Positions 15,713 through 24,579 are shown, counted from the first letter of the stretch. The stretch: DNA of 36,708 bases from Erysipelotrichia bacterium (GCA_012800355.1 JAAZJL010000074.1:1-36708); one strand, 5' to 3'. Notes: generated from the sequence alone by a model not told the origin. Numbers and translations are program-made.

Positions 15713-17628
15713 TAAATTAACCCTCTTTCTTGAGCAAACCAAAATCCAATAACAAATAATATTACAAATAATGTCATAATTAACAATGTTAAGACAAAGT
15801 TTAAAATTTTATTTGTTTTTGACATGCTTGAATTAACAGATTCCAATTCATTTTCATATTCTTTTACTTGTAACTTAATTTGCTTAGTTTGTTCCAACAT
15901 TTGTTGTCTTAACACTCTTTCACTTTCAAGTTTTTGTGTCAATTCTTCAACATTTACTGGATCATCATAATAAATTGGAGTATGAACAGGGTTTGTAGCT
16001 TGATAAGCTACATCTTTGGCTACTTCAATTCCATCTTCGTCAAAATTTGGCATGATGCTTTCTTCTTCAACAAATTCTAGTTCATCTAAATTCCATTCAG
16101 ATAAAACTTTAGTAATATCTTTAACAGTTTTATCTTCTTCAACATTGAAATAATCTTGTTTTGGTTGTTGACTGTGAATCATCTCTGCATCATTTTTTGC
16201 ATCAACTAAAATATCATCTATAAACTTAAAGACATTTGTTTCGCTATAAGGAGATGTTTGATTATCACTTTCTTTTTGATCAAAATATGGTTCGTTTTCG
16301 TCATAGTAATCAAAACTATCATCGTATGGTTCAATTTCATCTTCAGTTTTTCCGACTTTTCTAGATTCTTTTAAGAAATTATTAATTACTTTTTTAGAAT
16401 CCTCTTCATCAATAATTTCAATAATCTTATTATCATCTAATTCTTTAGCATCAAAATCTTCATCAATTAAATCAAAATCCATCATAATATCTTCTTGTGA
16501 TACAGAAGGTTCTTTTATTGTATGTTCACTTTGATAAGAATCATCAAAATAATTATCTGTATCATTAACAACAAATATATCCTCGGTTATATCTTTAAGT
16601 TGATTTATATCAATATTCTCAAATTTTTGAGTATCATCAATTGTTTCACCATACATTTCAAATTCTGGATCAACAAAATCAAAAACATCATCATTAGATA
16701 TTCCTTCAACTAATTCTATTGGTTCTAATTCTAAAAATTCTTCTTCACTTATTTCTTCGATTCCATCAGGAATGTTCATAAATTTATCATTATCTTCAAA
16801 TCTTTTAATATCATCATTTTCTTCAACATGAATTGGACCAAATACTAAAGAATCCTTAACTACTTTAGAAGATTCTTTTTCTCTTTGTACTTTATCAAAA
16901 ACATCAGTTTGATTTCTATCTTCAAATAACTTTTTATTTACTGTCATTTCTTCATCTTTTAAATAACCTGACTGTTTTTCTAAAGTAGGTTTATCGTAAA
17001 TATTTTCTGGCTGTTTATATTGAGAAGTAGTTTCAACCACTGTTCTTGTTACAGGTTCTTGTTTTTGATATATTTCTTGTCTAATTGGCTCAACATATGG
17101 TTGCTGTCTATATTGTTGAGGTTCAGATTCTACTCTACGAATTGGTTGAGTATAAAACTGCTGTACAGGCTGAGTATATGGTTGTTGCAAGCTACTTTGG
17201 TATGGTTCTTGCTGTCTATAAGTTTGCTGTACATTCGGTTGTTGAATTGATTGAGTATATGGCTGTTGCGAATATTGCTGTTGAATCGGTTGATTGTATT
17301 CTTTTTTCTCTGATTCAATTGTTGGCTGAGTTGTTTTACTATATGTCTGTCTTTCAGCTGAATCTACATCATAAAAAGTACTTTGATTGACTGTTCCAAA
17401 TTGCTCATCTAGACTCTTTAAAAAATCTTCATGTTCTTTTAACAAAGAATCATATTCACTTGTTTGATATAATCTAGCTCGACTAGTTTTGCGAGGATAA
17501 CCACTACGAAAACTAGGAGTACTTCCTGTTTGCATTTTTTGTGTAATTTCATCATTTATATTTTTTTCGTCATTAGATGTATTTGAATGTAGATTTTGAT
17601 ATCTATCTAGCCTACTTCTTCCCTTCAT
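15712..17628 (-). CDS. Unrecognised tail-anchored protein with Q/Y/P-rich and acidic low-complexity regions
   Basis: 638 residues, no family recognised. Layout: basic N-terminus (1-55, RSRLDRY, PRKTSRARLYQ); Q/Y/P-rich tract with imperfect repeats of QPYTQ-x-x-QQ type (about 109-206); long acidic, Asp/Glu-rich tract (about 260-545); predicted coiled coil (about 558-605, EELTQKLESERVLRQQ); one C-terminal membrane span (about 609-631) ending FAQERGLI. There is no signal peptide, so the bulk is probably cytoplasmic and anchored by its tail (inference). AGGAGG precedes the ATG. It lies between efp and cmk with a 1-base overlap to cmk, so its expression is tied to translation and nucleotide genes. 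A scaffold or division-related role is possible but unsupported. Confidence 0.8.
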   Translation of the reverse strand: MKGRSRLDRYQNLHSNTSNDEKNINDEITQKMQTGSTPSFRSGYPRKTSRARLYQTSEYDSLLKEHEDFLKSLDEQFGTVNQSTFYDVDSAERQTYSKTTQPTIESEKKEYNQPIQQQYSQQPYTQSIQQPNVQQTYRQQEPYQSSLQQPYTQPVQQFYTQPIRRVESEPQQYRQQPYVEPIRQEIYQKQEPVTRTVVETTSQYKQPENIYDKPTLEKQSGYLKDEEMTVNKKLFEDRNQTDVFDKVQREKESSKVVKDSLVFGPIHVEENDDIKRFEDNDKFMNIPDGIEEISEEEFLELEPIELVEGISNDDVFDFVDPEFEMYGETIDDTQKFENIDINQLKDITEDIFVVNDTDNYFDDSYQSEHTIKEPSVSQEDIMMDFDLIDEDFDAKELDDNKIIEIIDEEDSKKVINNFLKESRKVGKTEDEIEPYDDSFDYYDENEPYFDQKESDNQTSPYSETNVFKFIDDILVDAKNDAEMIHSQQPKQDYFNVEEDKTVKDITKVLSEWNLDELEFVEEESIMPNFDEDGIEVAKDVAYQATNPVHTPIYYDDPVNVEELTQKLESERVLRQQMLEQTKQIKLQVKEYENELESVNSSMSKTNKILNFVLTLLIMTLFVILFVIGFWFAQERGLI

Positions 17629-17657
17629 ACATATACCTCCTTTTAATTGCGCATGAT

Positions 17658-18215
17658 TTATGCACGACTTGAATATTCGCCATTATCTGTTGTTACTAAT
17701 ATTACTTCATCTACTTCAATAAATAAAGGCACTTTTATTTGTAAACCTGTTTCTAATACAGCGTTTTTTCTAGCATTTGTAGCGGTATCCCCTTTAACTG
17801 CTGGTTCTGATTCCACTACTTTTAAAGCAACTTTGTCAGGTAAACTAACACCTAAAATTTCATTTTCATACATTGTTATCATTACGTTTTCCTGTGGTTT
17901 TAAAAAATTTAATTCCCACTGTAAACGTTCTTTATTAATTTCTATTTGGTGAAAGGTTTCATTATCCATAAATACAATTCCTTCACCCGCATCATATAAA
18001 TATTGCATTTCTTTCTTTTCAATCATTGCTGGTTCAACTTTATCTCCACCTGTAAAGGTAAGTTCTTTAATAGTTCCCGTTCTTAAATCTTTAACTCGAA
18101 CTTTAACTACCATTTGTCTCATAGCAGTTTTATTTAAAGATGTATTTAAAACAGTAAAAATACTATCTTCATATTGAAAAGTTGTTCCTGTTTTTAAATC
18201 ATTAACTAAAATCAT
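17658..18215 (-). CDS. efp: Elongation factor P with non-canonical loop
   Basis: Relieves ribosome stalling at polyproline. The 185 residues align without gaps to classical EF-P: N-terminal KOW-like domain (1-65), two OB domains and the conserved C-terminus (VALKVVESEPAVKGDTATNA, LETGLQIKVPLFI, EVILVTTDNGEYSSRA). The loop that normally reads PGKG and carries the post-translationally modified lysine (Lys32 in Bacillus numbering) reads TAMR here (30-33), with Met32 in place of Lys; Lys29 is the nearest lysine. An AAGGA ribosome site and an extended -10 promoter lie upstream. It heads the operon with the tail-anchored protein, cmk, der and HU. Confidence 0.9.
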   Translation of the reverse strand: MILVNDLKTGTTFQYEDSIFTVLNTSLNKTAMRQMVVKVRVKDLRTGTIKELTFTGGDKVEPAMIEKKEMQYLYDAGEGIVFMDNETFHQIEINKERLQWELNFLKPQENVMITMYENEILGVSLPDKVALKVVESEPAVKGDTATNARKNAVLETGLQIKVPLFIEVDEVILVTTDNGEYSSRA

Positions 18216-18275
18216 ATATTATTCCTTCTTTCTTTACACACTAAAAACATTTCTACAGCATTTAATACACATATT

Positions 18276-18284
18276 ATTATAGCA
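18276..18284 (-). promoter_or_regulatory. Extended -10 promoter of the efp operon
   Basis: The minus strand reads TGCTATAAT about 60 bases upstream of the efp start; the -35 at 17 bases is weak (TTTATT). Confidence 0.6.
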
Positions 18285-18336
18285 AGCATTTACTTTTAAA
18301 TAAACACTTAAGGCCATTTTATTTAGTAAAATAATT

Positions 18337-18403
18337 AAAAATCTTCTTTACTTATATATACTTTTTTTTATTTTATGTTATATTTTGATTTCTAAAGAAG
18401 ATT
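18337..18403 (-). terminator. Long-loop terminator-like inverted repeat after aspS
   Basis: Perfect 11-bp arms, AATCTTCTTTA and TAAAGAAGATT, separated by about 42 AT-rich bases, then TTTTAATTATTTT on the minus strand. It starts 16 bases after the aspS stop. The loop is unusually long for an intrinsic terminator. Confidence 0.5.
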
Positions 18404-18419
18404 ATCTAGAGTCATCTAT

Positions 18420-20162
18420 TTAGTCATTAACTATTTTAATATGCAGTTCTTGTAACTGTTTTTCATCAACAGGTGTTGGAGCATCACTCATCGGACATTT
18501 TGCATTAGCATTTTTAGGAAAAGCAATGACATCTCTTAAAGATTCAGAACCAGTTAAGATCATTGCTACTCTATCTAAACCTAAAGCTAATCCACCATGA
18601 GGAGGAGTTCCATATTTTAAAGCATCAATAAAAAAGCCAAATCTAGTTTCAATCTCTTCTTTAGTTAAACTTAATAATTCAAACATCTTTTGTTGCATAT
18701 CACAATCATAGATTCTTAAACTTCCACCACCAAGCTCATAGCCATTTAATACTACATCATAGGTATAACTTCTTACTTTAGTAGGATCAGTATCTAACAA
18801 AGGTACATCTTCATCATATGGTCTAGTAAACGGATGGTGAACTGAGTAATATCTACCATCTTCTTCAGAGTATTCAACAAGTGGGAAATCAACAACCCAT
18901 AAAAAGTCATAAGTGTCTTTGTCGTACAATTCTAAAGTTTTTCCAAAATGATTTCTTAAAGCTCCCAATGATGAACAAGTTTTTTCCCATATGTCAGATA
19001 CAATTAATGCTAGTTGGTTTTCTTTTAAGTTTAAAACCTTGATTAAGTTTTCTTTTTCTTCTTCACTAAAGAATTTTACGGCACTACCTTCTAATTCTTT
19101 ATTTAAGTATTTAATAGTTACTAAACCTTTTGCTCCATTTTTCTTCGCTAGTTCAGTAAGTTTATCAATATCTTTTCTTGAATAATTATCAGCATTGTCT
19201 ACTACAAGTGCTTTAATAGAACCTTTAACTGATAAACCAGTTTCAAATGCTCTAAATTCAGAACTTTTAAATACTTCAGTTAAATCAACTAGTTCTAAAG
19301 CAAATCTAGTATCTGGTTTATCCGATCCATACTTGTTCATAGCCTCAACATACTTTAACCTTCTAAATGGTAATTTTATGTCAATCCCTTTTACATCTTT
19401 CATTACTTTAGCTAACATGCCTTCAGTAATTGTTAATATATCATCTTGTGACATAAAACTAGTTTCAATATCTAGTTGCGTAAAGTCTAATTGTCTATCT
19501 GCTCTTAAATCTTCGTCTCTAAAACATCTAGCAATCTGATAATATCTTTCAAAACCAGCAATCATTAATAATTGTTTAAATTGTTGTGGTGATTGTGGTA
19601 AAGCATAAAAAGAACCAGGATGTACTCTACTAGGAACTAAATAATCTCTAGCTCCTTCAGGAGTAGACTTAGCTAAAATTGGAGTTTCTACTTCAATAAA
19701 ACCATTATCATCTAGGTATTCATGCATTGCTTTAACAATTTTAGCTCTAGTAAATAATTTTTGTTGTAAGACAGGTCTTCTTAAGTCTAAATAACGATAC
19801 TTTAATCTTGTTTCCTCTAAAGCATCAGTTTCATCTGCAATTATAAAAGGAGTTTGATTAGCGCTGTTGATAATTTCTAGTTCTTGAGCTTTAACCTCAA
19901 TGTCTCCTGTATCCATATTTGGGTTTTTGCTCTGTCTTTCTAAAACAGTTCCAGTAACCTGTAAAATAAATTCATTTCTTACATTTTTTACTGCTTCAGT
20001 TAAAGTCTCATCAAATAGGATTTGGGTAATCCCTGTCCTATCTCTTAAATCTATAAATACTAAACTACCTAAATTTCTTCTTTTGGCAACCCAGCCAATT
20101 AACGTTACTGTTTTACCAACATCGCTAATTCTTAATTGTCCATTAACATGTGTTCTTTGCAT
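18420..20162 (-). CDS. aspS: Aspartyl-tRNA synthetase
   Basis: Class IIb synthetase charging tRNA-Asp. The 580 residues have an N-terminal OB anticodon-binding domain (VTLIGWVAKRRNLGSLVFIDLRD, key residues about 17-40), motif 2 region FYALPQSPQQFKQLLMIAG and RYYQIARCFRDEDLRADRQ, the bacterial GAD insert (about 280-410) and motif 3 GGLALGLDRVAMIL. AAGGGGA precedes the ATG. It is the second gene of hisS-aspS, 13 bases after hisS, under the T-box upstream of hisS. Whether it is discriminating (Asp only) or also charges tRNA-Asn cannot be decided here. Confidence 0.97.
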   Translation of the reverse strand: MQRTHVNGQLRISDVGKTVTLIGWVAKRRNLGSLVFIDLRDRTGITQILFDETLTEAVKNVRNEFILQVTGTVLERQSKNPNMDTGDIEVKAQELEIINSANQTPFIIADETDALEETRLKYRYLDLRRPVLQQKLFTRAKIVKAMHEYLDDNGFIEVETPILAKSTPEGARDYLVPSRVHPGSFYALPQSPQQFKQLLMIAGFERYYQIARCFRDEDLRADRQLDFTQLDIETSFMSQDDILTITEGMLAKVMKDVKGIDIKLPFRRLKYVEAMNKYGSDKPDTRFALELVDLTEVFKSSEFRAFETGLSVKGSIKALVVDNADNYSRKDIDKLTELAKKNGAKGLVTIKYLNKELEGSAVKFFSEEEKENLIKVLNLKENQLALIVSDIWEKTCSSLGALRNHFGKTLELYDKDTYDFLWVVDFPLVEYSEEDGRYYSVHHPFTRPYDEDVPLLDTDPTKVRSYTYDVVLNGYELGGGSLRIYDCDMQQKMFELLSLTKEEIETRFGFFIDALKYGTPPHGGLALGLDRVAMILTGSESLRDVIAFPKNANAKCPMSDAPTPVDEKQLQELHIKIVND

Positions 20163-20175
20163 AAATTTCCCCTTT

Positions 20176-21444
20176 TTAAATAATATTTTTAATTTTTTCT
20201 ACTATCTTTTCATACTCAACATTTTCTTGAGTTTTATTGGTAGTATCTTTTATTTGAACAACATTATCTTGGTATTCATTTTCACCAACAATAATTATCG
20301 CTTTTGCTTTATATCTGTCTGCTGATTTAAATTGAGCTTTTAAACTTCTCTTTTGATAATCCATTTCAGTTTTGATTCCATTATTTCTTAATAATTCTGT
20401 AATTTTGCTGCTATAAGTATTTACATCACCTAAAGAAATTACATAAACATCAATTTTCTCTTCTTCAATAGTTATTCCCTTTTTTTCTTTAGCTAAATCA
20501 AGCAGTCTTTCCATTCCTAGTCCAAAACCTACTCCAGCTAGTGATTCACCACCAAAACTTTCAACTAAACCATCATATTGGCCACCACCAAAGACAGTTG
20601 ATTGCTGTCCACTATCATCTTTAGGAACAGCTTCATAAACAGTATTTGTATAATAATCTAGACCTCTAACTAATCTATCCTCAATTTGATAAGGAATATT
20701 TAAATCTTCTAGTCCTTTAATGACTGTATCAAAATATTGCTTACTTTCTTTATTTAAATAATCACGACATTTTGGAGCTTGTTCAAAAGAAAAATGTCCT
20801 TTATCTACTTTACAATCTAAAATTCTCAATGGATTTTGTTGGTACCTTCTTTTACAATCGGCACATAAATCATTTAAGTGTGGTTTGAAGTGTTGTTTTA
20901 AAGCTTCACGATAATTGTTTCTTGATTCATTATCTCCTAATGTGTTAATTAAAATTACTAAATCATTAATTCCCATTTCTTTAACAATGGCATATCCTAA
21001 AGCAATTGTTTCAACATCTAGTAGAGGCGATTTAGCCCCAATAGCTTCAATACCTAATTGATTAAATTGACGATATCTTCCTTTTTGAGGGCGATCATAT
21101 CTAAACATTGGACCCATATAAAACAATTTTACTGGCATATCTGGCTGGCCATACATTTTATGTTCCACAAAAGCTCTAATTATCCCTTTGGTTCCTTCAG
21201 GTCTTAAAGTTAAGTCACGATTGCCACCATCTTTAAAGGTATACATTTCTTTATTCACCATATCAGAAGAATCATTTTCACCTAAAAATACTTCTGTATG
21301 TTCAAAAATTGGTGTTCTTATTTCCTTATATCCATATAAATTACATTGTTTGCGAATTATTTCTTCCATTTTTTTCCAATAAGAAATATCTTCACCATAA
21401 ATATCTTGAGTTCCTCTTGGAGCTTGAAATTTATTTTCTGCCAT
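20176..21444 (-). CDS. hisS: Histidyl-tRNA synthetase
   Basis: Class IIa synthetase of 422 residues from the ATG at 21444 (a TTG codon lies in frame just before it, but AAGGAGG is spaced 8 bases from the ATG). Motifs: PRGTQDI near the N-terminus, LTLRPEGTKGIIR (motif 2 region), GRYRQFNQLGIEAIG, the His-specific LVRGLDYYTNTVYE and motif 3 GVGFGLGMERLL, then a C-terminal anticodon-binding domain (about 330-422). The leader is a T-box with overlapping Asp/His codons. It is cotranscribed with aspS. Confidence 0.97.
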   Translation of the reverse strand: MAENKFQAPRGTQDIYGEDISYWKKMEEIIRKQCNLYGYKEIRTPIFEHTEVFLGENDSSDMVNKEMYTFKDGGNRDLTLRPEGTKGIIRAFVEHKMYGQPDMPVKLFYMGPMFRYDRPQKGRYRQFNQLGIEAIGAKSPLLDVETIALGYAIVKEMGINDLVILINTLGDNESRNNYREALKQHFKPHLNDLCADCKRRYQQNPLRILDCKVDKGHFSFEQAPKCRDYLNKESKQYFDTVIKGLEDLNIPYQIEDRLVRGLDYYTNTVYEAVPKDDSGQQSTVFGGGQYDGLVESFGGESLAGVGFGLGMERLLDLAKEKKGITIEEEKIDVYVISLGDVNTYSSKITELLRNNGIKTEMDYQKRSLKAQFKSADRYKAKAIIIVGENEYQDNVVQIKDTTNKTQENVEYEKIVEKIKNII

Positions 21445-21463
21445 CAATAATTCCTCCTTAAAT

Positions 21464-21669
21464 AAAAAACGCCCTTCGATAAGGACGCTAAACTTTGCGT
21501 GGTGCCACCTTAATTGCTTCTCGATGGGTTAACGCCCCTAACGTTTCTTTCTACTTCTTATTCAAAAGAAATTCTCCAAAGTGTCTAATCTATAGGCCTT
21601 ATTAGAAACTTTCACCAAATGCTTCCTCTCTGAAAATTCAACCTACAGACTTTCTTTATCTTCAAATAT
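21464..21669 (-). promoter_or_regulatory. T-box riboswitch of hisS-aspS with overlapping Asp/His specifier
   Basis: Minus-strand leader upstream of hisS. The core AAGGTGGCACCACGC lies at 21497-21511 and the terminator (arms GCGTCCTT/AAGGGCGT with G-U pairs, then six T) at 21464-21488. Stem I carries the AGAGAGGAAGC motif. The specifier region reads GACAC (21581-21585) followed by TTTGGAG: CAC is His and GAC is Asp. In the ileS T-box of this window the specifier sits five to three bases before TTTGGAG, which selects GAC here. The acceptor-pairing element TGGC matches GCCA (discriminator G73, as in tRNA-Asp), whereas bacterial tRNA-His normally has C73. Confidence 0.93.
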
Positions 21670-21675
21670 GTAACT

Positions 21676-21704
21676 ATTTTATCACATTAAAAATAGTTAT
21701 TCAA
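21676..21704 (-). promoter_or_regulatory. Promoter of hisS-aspS
   Basis: TTGAAT (-35, 21699-21704), a 17-base spacer and TAAAAT (-10, 21676-21681) with TGA before the -10, on the minus strand. Transcription would start near 21669, just ahead of T-box stem I. Confidence 0.75.
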
Positions 21705-21711
21705 TTTAATA

Positions 21712-21747
21712 ATAAAAATAAAGATTTATTAAATAATTAAATCTTTA
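21712..21747 (-). terminator. Intrinsic terminator of rel
   Basis: 10-bp arms, TAAAGATTTA/TAAATCTTTA, with a 9-base loop, followed by TTTTTATT on the minus strand. The rel stop codon is part of the first arm. Confidence 0.7.
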
Positions 21748-23943
21748 TCTTATTATTCTTGTAACATTTACTACAGAATTAATTTTCTTTAAATTAGCCA
21801 TCACATTTGTCAATTGATCCAAATTTTTTACTTTTATTTTTATATCAATATAAACATTTATCCTATCTGGTAAAACTTCGGAGTTAATGCCATTTAAGCT
21901 AATCTTAAATTGGGAAATCAGAGTTATTATATCACTTATTAAATAATTTCTATCAGTAGCATCAATTCTAAGCCAACTATCATATTGATAATCACCATCA
22001 CTGTCCCATTTTACTTCAATTAAACGATTTTTTTCATTAGCAATATTAGGACATTCTGTTCGATGGACCTTAATACCCTGACCTCTGGTAATAAAACCTA
22101 CAATTTCATCACCATTTACTGGCATACAGCAACCAGCTATATTAACCATCATTGAATCTATGCCTTCAACAACAACCCCTGCAGCCGAAATAGTACGAGG
22201 TTTATTTTGCATTCTTTGTTGGAATAACTTTGTTAATGCTTCATTATCAAGATTTTGTCCTTTAGTGTTAGATAGTTTGTCAACAGCCTGCTGTAGTGAA
22301 ATTGATTTATTACCTACTGCATACATAAACTCATTATAGTTGTTACTTGAAAACTCTTTGTAAATAGACTCTAATTTATTTTTATCAAAATATATTTTTT
22401 CATCAAGATTTCTTTTTTTTAGTTCTTCAGCAAATAACTTTTCACCTTTTTCAATTGTTTCAACCCTAAGTTCATTTTCTTTTTTCATTAAATAAGATTT
22501 AATTTTATTTCTAGCTGTTGCTGATTTTACTATCTTTAACCAGTCCTCTGATGGTCCAGTATTTTTATTGGTTCTAATATTTACCACATCACCGGTATTT
22601 AAAACTGTATTTAAAGGCACGTGAGCTCCATTTACTATTGCACCCACAGCAGTATGTCCTATTTCAGTATGAACACGGTAAGCAAAATCTAAAGGTGTAG
22701 AACCATTTGGTAGTTCAATTACTCTTCCTTTCGGTGTCATTGCATAAACATTAGCTTCAAAAATATCTTTTTGAATCTTATCTACCAAATCAGTTGGATG
22801 ATCCTGTTCTAAATCATCTAATAAACCAATCATGTCATGGAACCAACTAAGTTTGTTTTCAATTTCTTTTTGTTCGGCTTTACTGTTATATTTACCTTCT
22901 TTGTATGCCCAGTGAGCTGCAACTCCCATTTCAGCAATATCATTCATTTTTTCAGTTCTAATTTGAACTTCAAAAAGATGACCATTATTATCTAAAATTG
23001 AAGTGTGTAATGATTGATACATATTTGGTTTTGGAACGGCAATATAGTCCTTTAATCTATTAGGGACTGGTCGATACTTATTGTGGATATGTCCTAATAT
23101 TTCATAACAGTTCAACTCTGTTTGGGTTATGACTCTAATGGCATATAAATCATAAATTTCTTCAAAACTCCTATTTTTTCGTTCCATTTTTCTATAAATT
23201 GAATAAATATGTTTACTTCGGCCAAAGATTCTATATACCAGTTTTTTATCAGATAATAATTTATCAATATCAACTATCATCTGTTTAATAACTTCTTCTC
23301 GTTCACTTTTTTTAGCTTCCAGCAGATTAGCTATCTCATGATATTTTTCATAATCAGTATACATAAATGCTAAATCTTCTAACTCATTTTTCATTTCCGC
23401 TAAACCTAGACGATGAGCAATTGGAGCATAAACATTCAAAGTCTCAGAAGCTATTTTCTTTTGTTTTTCTTCAGTATGATACATTAAAGTTCTCATATTG
23501 TGCAGTCTATCTGATAATTTAATGATAATTACACGCACATCTTTTGCCATAGCAATGAAAATTTTACGATGATTAGCTGCTAAATACTCTTTTTCATCTT
23601 GAAACTTTAAAGAACCAATTTTAGAAACACCCTCGACAAGTTTAGCAACTTCTTCATCAAATTCTTTTTTTATCTCATCATAGCTAACACCGCAGTCTTC
23701 CATTGTATCATGTAATAGACCACCACAAATAGTTTGTGGTCCAGCTTGTAAATTAGCAAGAATATAAGCAACATTTAAGGCATGATTAAAATAAGGCTCG
23801 CCACTTTTTCTAAACTGATTTTTATGTTTATCGCTAGCAAAGTCATAAGCCTTTTCAATCATTTTTAAAGAATTTTGCTCATTAATATAAGTTTTAACCT
23901 TTTCAAACAACAATTCTTTGGTTACTTCAACCTTTGTACTCAT
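21745..23943 (-). CDS. rel: Bifunctional (p)ppGpp synthetase/hydrolase Rel
   Basis: Makes and degrades the stringent-response alarmone. The 732 residues have the full long-RSH order: HD hydrolase domain with His54 and HDTMED (78-83), KLSDRLHNMRTL, synthetase domain with GRSKHIYSIYRKM and HLFEVQIRTEKMNDIAEMGV, TGS domain (VIELPNGSTPLDFAYRVHTEIGH), a zinc-finger-like region with CCMPVNGDEIVG and a C-terminal ACT domain (about 655-732). The intact HD motif argues for a bifunctional enzyme. It has its own extended -10 promoter after the apt terminator and ends in a terminator just before the hisS promoter. Confidence 0.96.
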   Translation of the reverse strand: MSTKVEVTKELLFEKVKTYINEQNSLKMIEKAYDFASDKHKNQFRKSGEPYFNHALNVAYILANLQAGPQTICGGLLHDTMEDCGVSYDEIKKEFDEEVAKLVEGVSKIGSLKFQDEKEYLAANHRKIFIAMAKDVRVIIIKLSDRLHNMRTLMYHTEEKQKKIASETLNVYAPIAHRLGLAEMKNELEDLAFMYTDYEKYHEIANLLEAKKSEREEVIKQMIVDIDKLLSDKKLVYRIFGRSKHIYSIYRKMERKNRSFEEIYDLYAIRVITQTELNCYEILGHIHNKYRPVPNRLKDYIAVPKPNMYQSLHTSILDNNGHLFEVQIRTEKMNDIAEMGVAAHWAYKEGKYNSKAEQKEIENKLSWFHDMIGLLDDLEQDHPTDLVDKIQKDIFEANVYAMTPKGRVIELPNGSTPLDFAYRVHTEIGHTAVGAIVNGAHVPLNTVLNTGDVVNIRTNKNTGPSEDWLKIVKSATARNKIKSYLMKKENELRVETIEKGEKLFAEELKKRNLDEKIYFDKNKLESIYKEFSSNNYNEFMYAVGNKSISLQQAVDKLSNTKGQNLDNEALTKLFQQRMQNKPRTISAAGVVVEGIDSMMVNIAGCCMPVNGDEIVGFITRGQGIKVHRTECPNIANEKNRLIEVKWDSDGDYQYDSWLRIDATDRNYLISDIITLISQFKISLNGINSEVLPDRINVYIDIKIKVKNLDQLTNVMANLKKINSVVNVTRIIR

Positions 23944-23969
23944 ACCTTTTCACCTTTTACTATTATTTT

Positions 23970-23978
23970 ATTTTATCA
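23970..23978 (-). promoter_or_regulatory. Extended -10 promoter of rel
   Basis: The minus strand reads TGATAAAAT about 30 bases before the rel start and just after the apt terminator; the -35 is weak. Confidence 0.5.
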
Positions 23979-23993
23979 TAAACGTTTAAATAT

Positions 23994-24020
23994 AAAAAGA
24001 AAAGACAGTTTTCACTGTCT
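23994..24020 (-). terminator. Intrinsic terminator of apt
   Basis: A 7-bp stem, AGACAGT/ACTGTCT with loop GAAA, followed by TTTCTTTTTA on the minus strand, 8 bases after the apt stop. Confidence 0.75.
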
Positions 24021-24028
24021 GAATTATT

Positions 24029-24550
24029 TTATTCTCCTTCATATTCTAATATTGAATAAACATCATAACCTGCTAATTCTTCTCTTCCTTTCAAATCAAC
24101 AAGTTCTATTAAAAAGGCATTACCCACAACGATTCCACCTAATTGTTCTACTAGCTGATTAGCAGCTTTAATTGTACCACCAGTGGCTAATAAATCGTCG
24201 ATAACCAAAACCTTTTGACCAGGTTTAATTGCATCTTTATGAATCTCTAAAGTGCTTGTACCATATTCTAACTCATATTCAACAGAGATAACTTCTCTTG
24301 GTAGTTTGTTTGGTTTTCTAGCTGGAACAAAGCCAATATTTAGTTCATATGCGACTGGGCAACCAAAAATAAAACCTCTTGATTCTGGACCTAAAATTAC
24401 TTCAGCACCAACTTTTTTGGCATATTGTGCTAATAATCTAATTACTTCTTTAAATGCTTTACCATCTTGAACTGCTGGTGTAACATCTCTAAATAAAATA
24501 CCTTTAATCGGATAATCAGGAATGCTTGCAATATAATCATATAAATTCAT
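24029..24550 (-). CDS. apt: Adenine phosphoribosyltransferase
   Basis: Salvages adenine to AMP using PRPP. The 173 residues start at the ATG at 24550 ([18 protein letters not shown]), which has GGAG 8 bases upstream; an in-frame TTG six bases earlier is unlikely. The PRPP-binding motif [14 protein letters not shown] is intact, and GILFRDVTP and ESRGFIFG are the adenine-site landmarks of Apt. It lies between recJ and rel as in Bacillus. A possible promoter precedes it. Confidence 0.96.
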   Translation of the reverse strand: MNLYDYIASIPDYPIKGILFRDVTPAVQDGKAFKEVIRLLAQYAKKVGAEVILGPESRGFIFGCPVAYELNIGFVPARKPNKLPREVISVEYELEYGTSTLEIHKDAIKPGQKVLVIDDLLATGGTIKAANQLVEQLGGIVVGNAFLIELVDLKGREELAGYDVYSILEYEGE

Positions 24551-24579
24551 TTTCAAATCTCCTTTTTAAAAACATATCA

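Noticed and set aside
17020-17390. Plus-strand open frames opposite the Q-rich tract
   Set aside because: They are the antisense of a low-complexity repeat, show no ribosome site and encode biased, non-family-like sequence.
18991-20325. Several plus-strand open frames opposite aspS and hisS
   Set aside because: Antisense shadows of two well-conserved synthetase genes; no ribosome sites.
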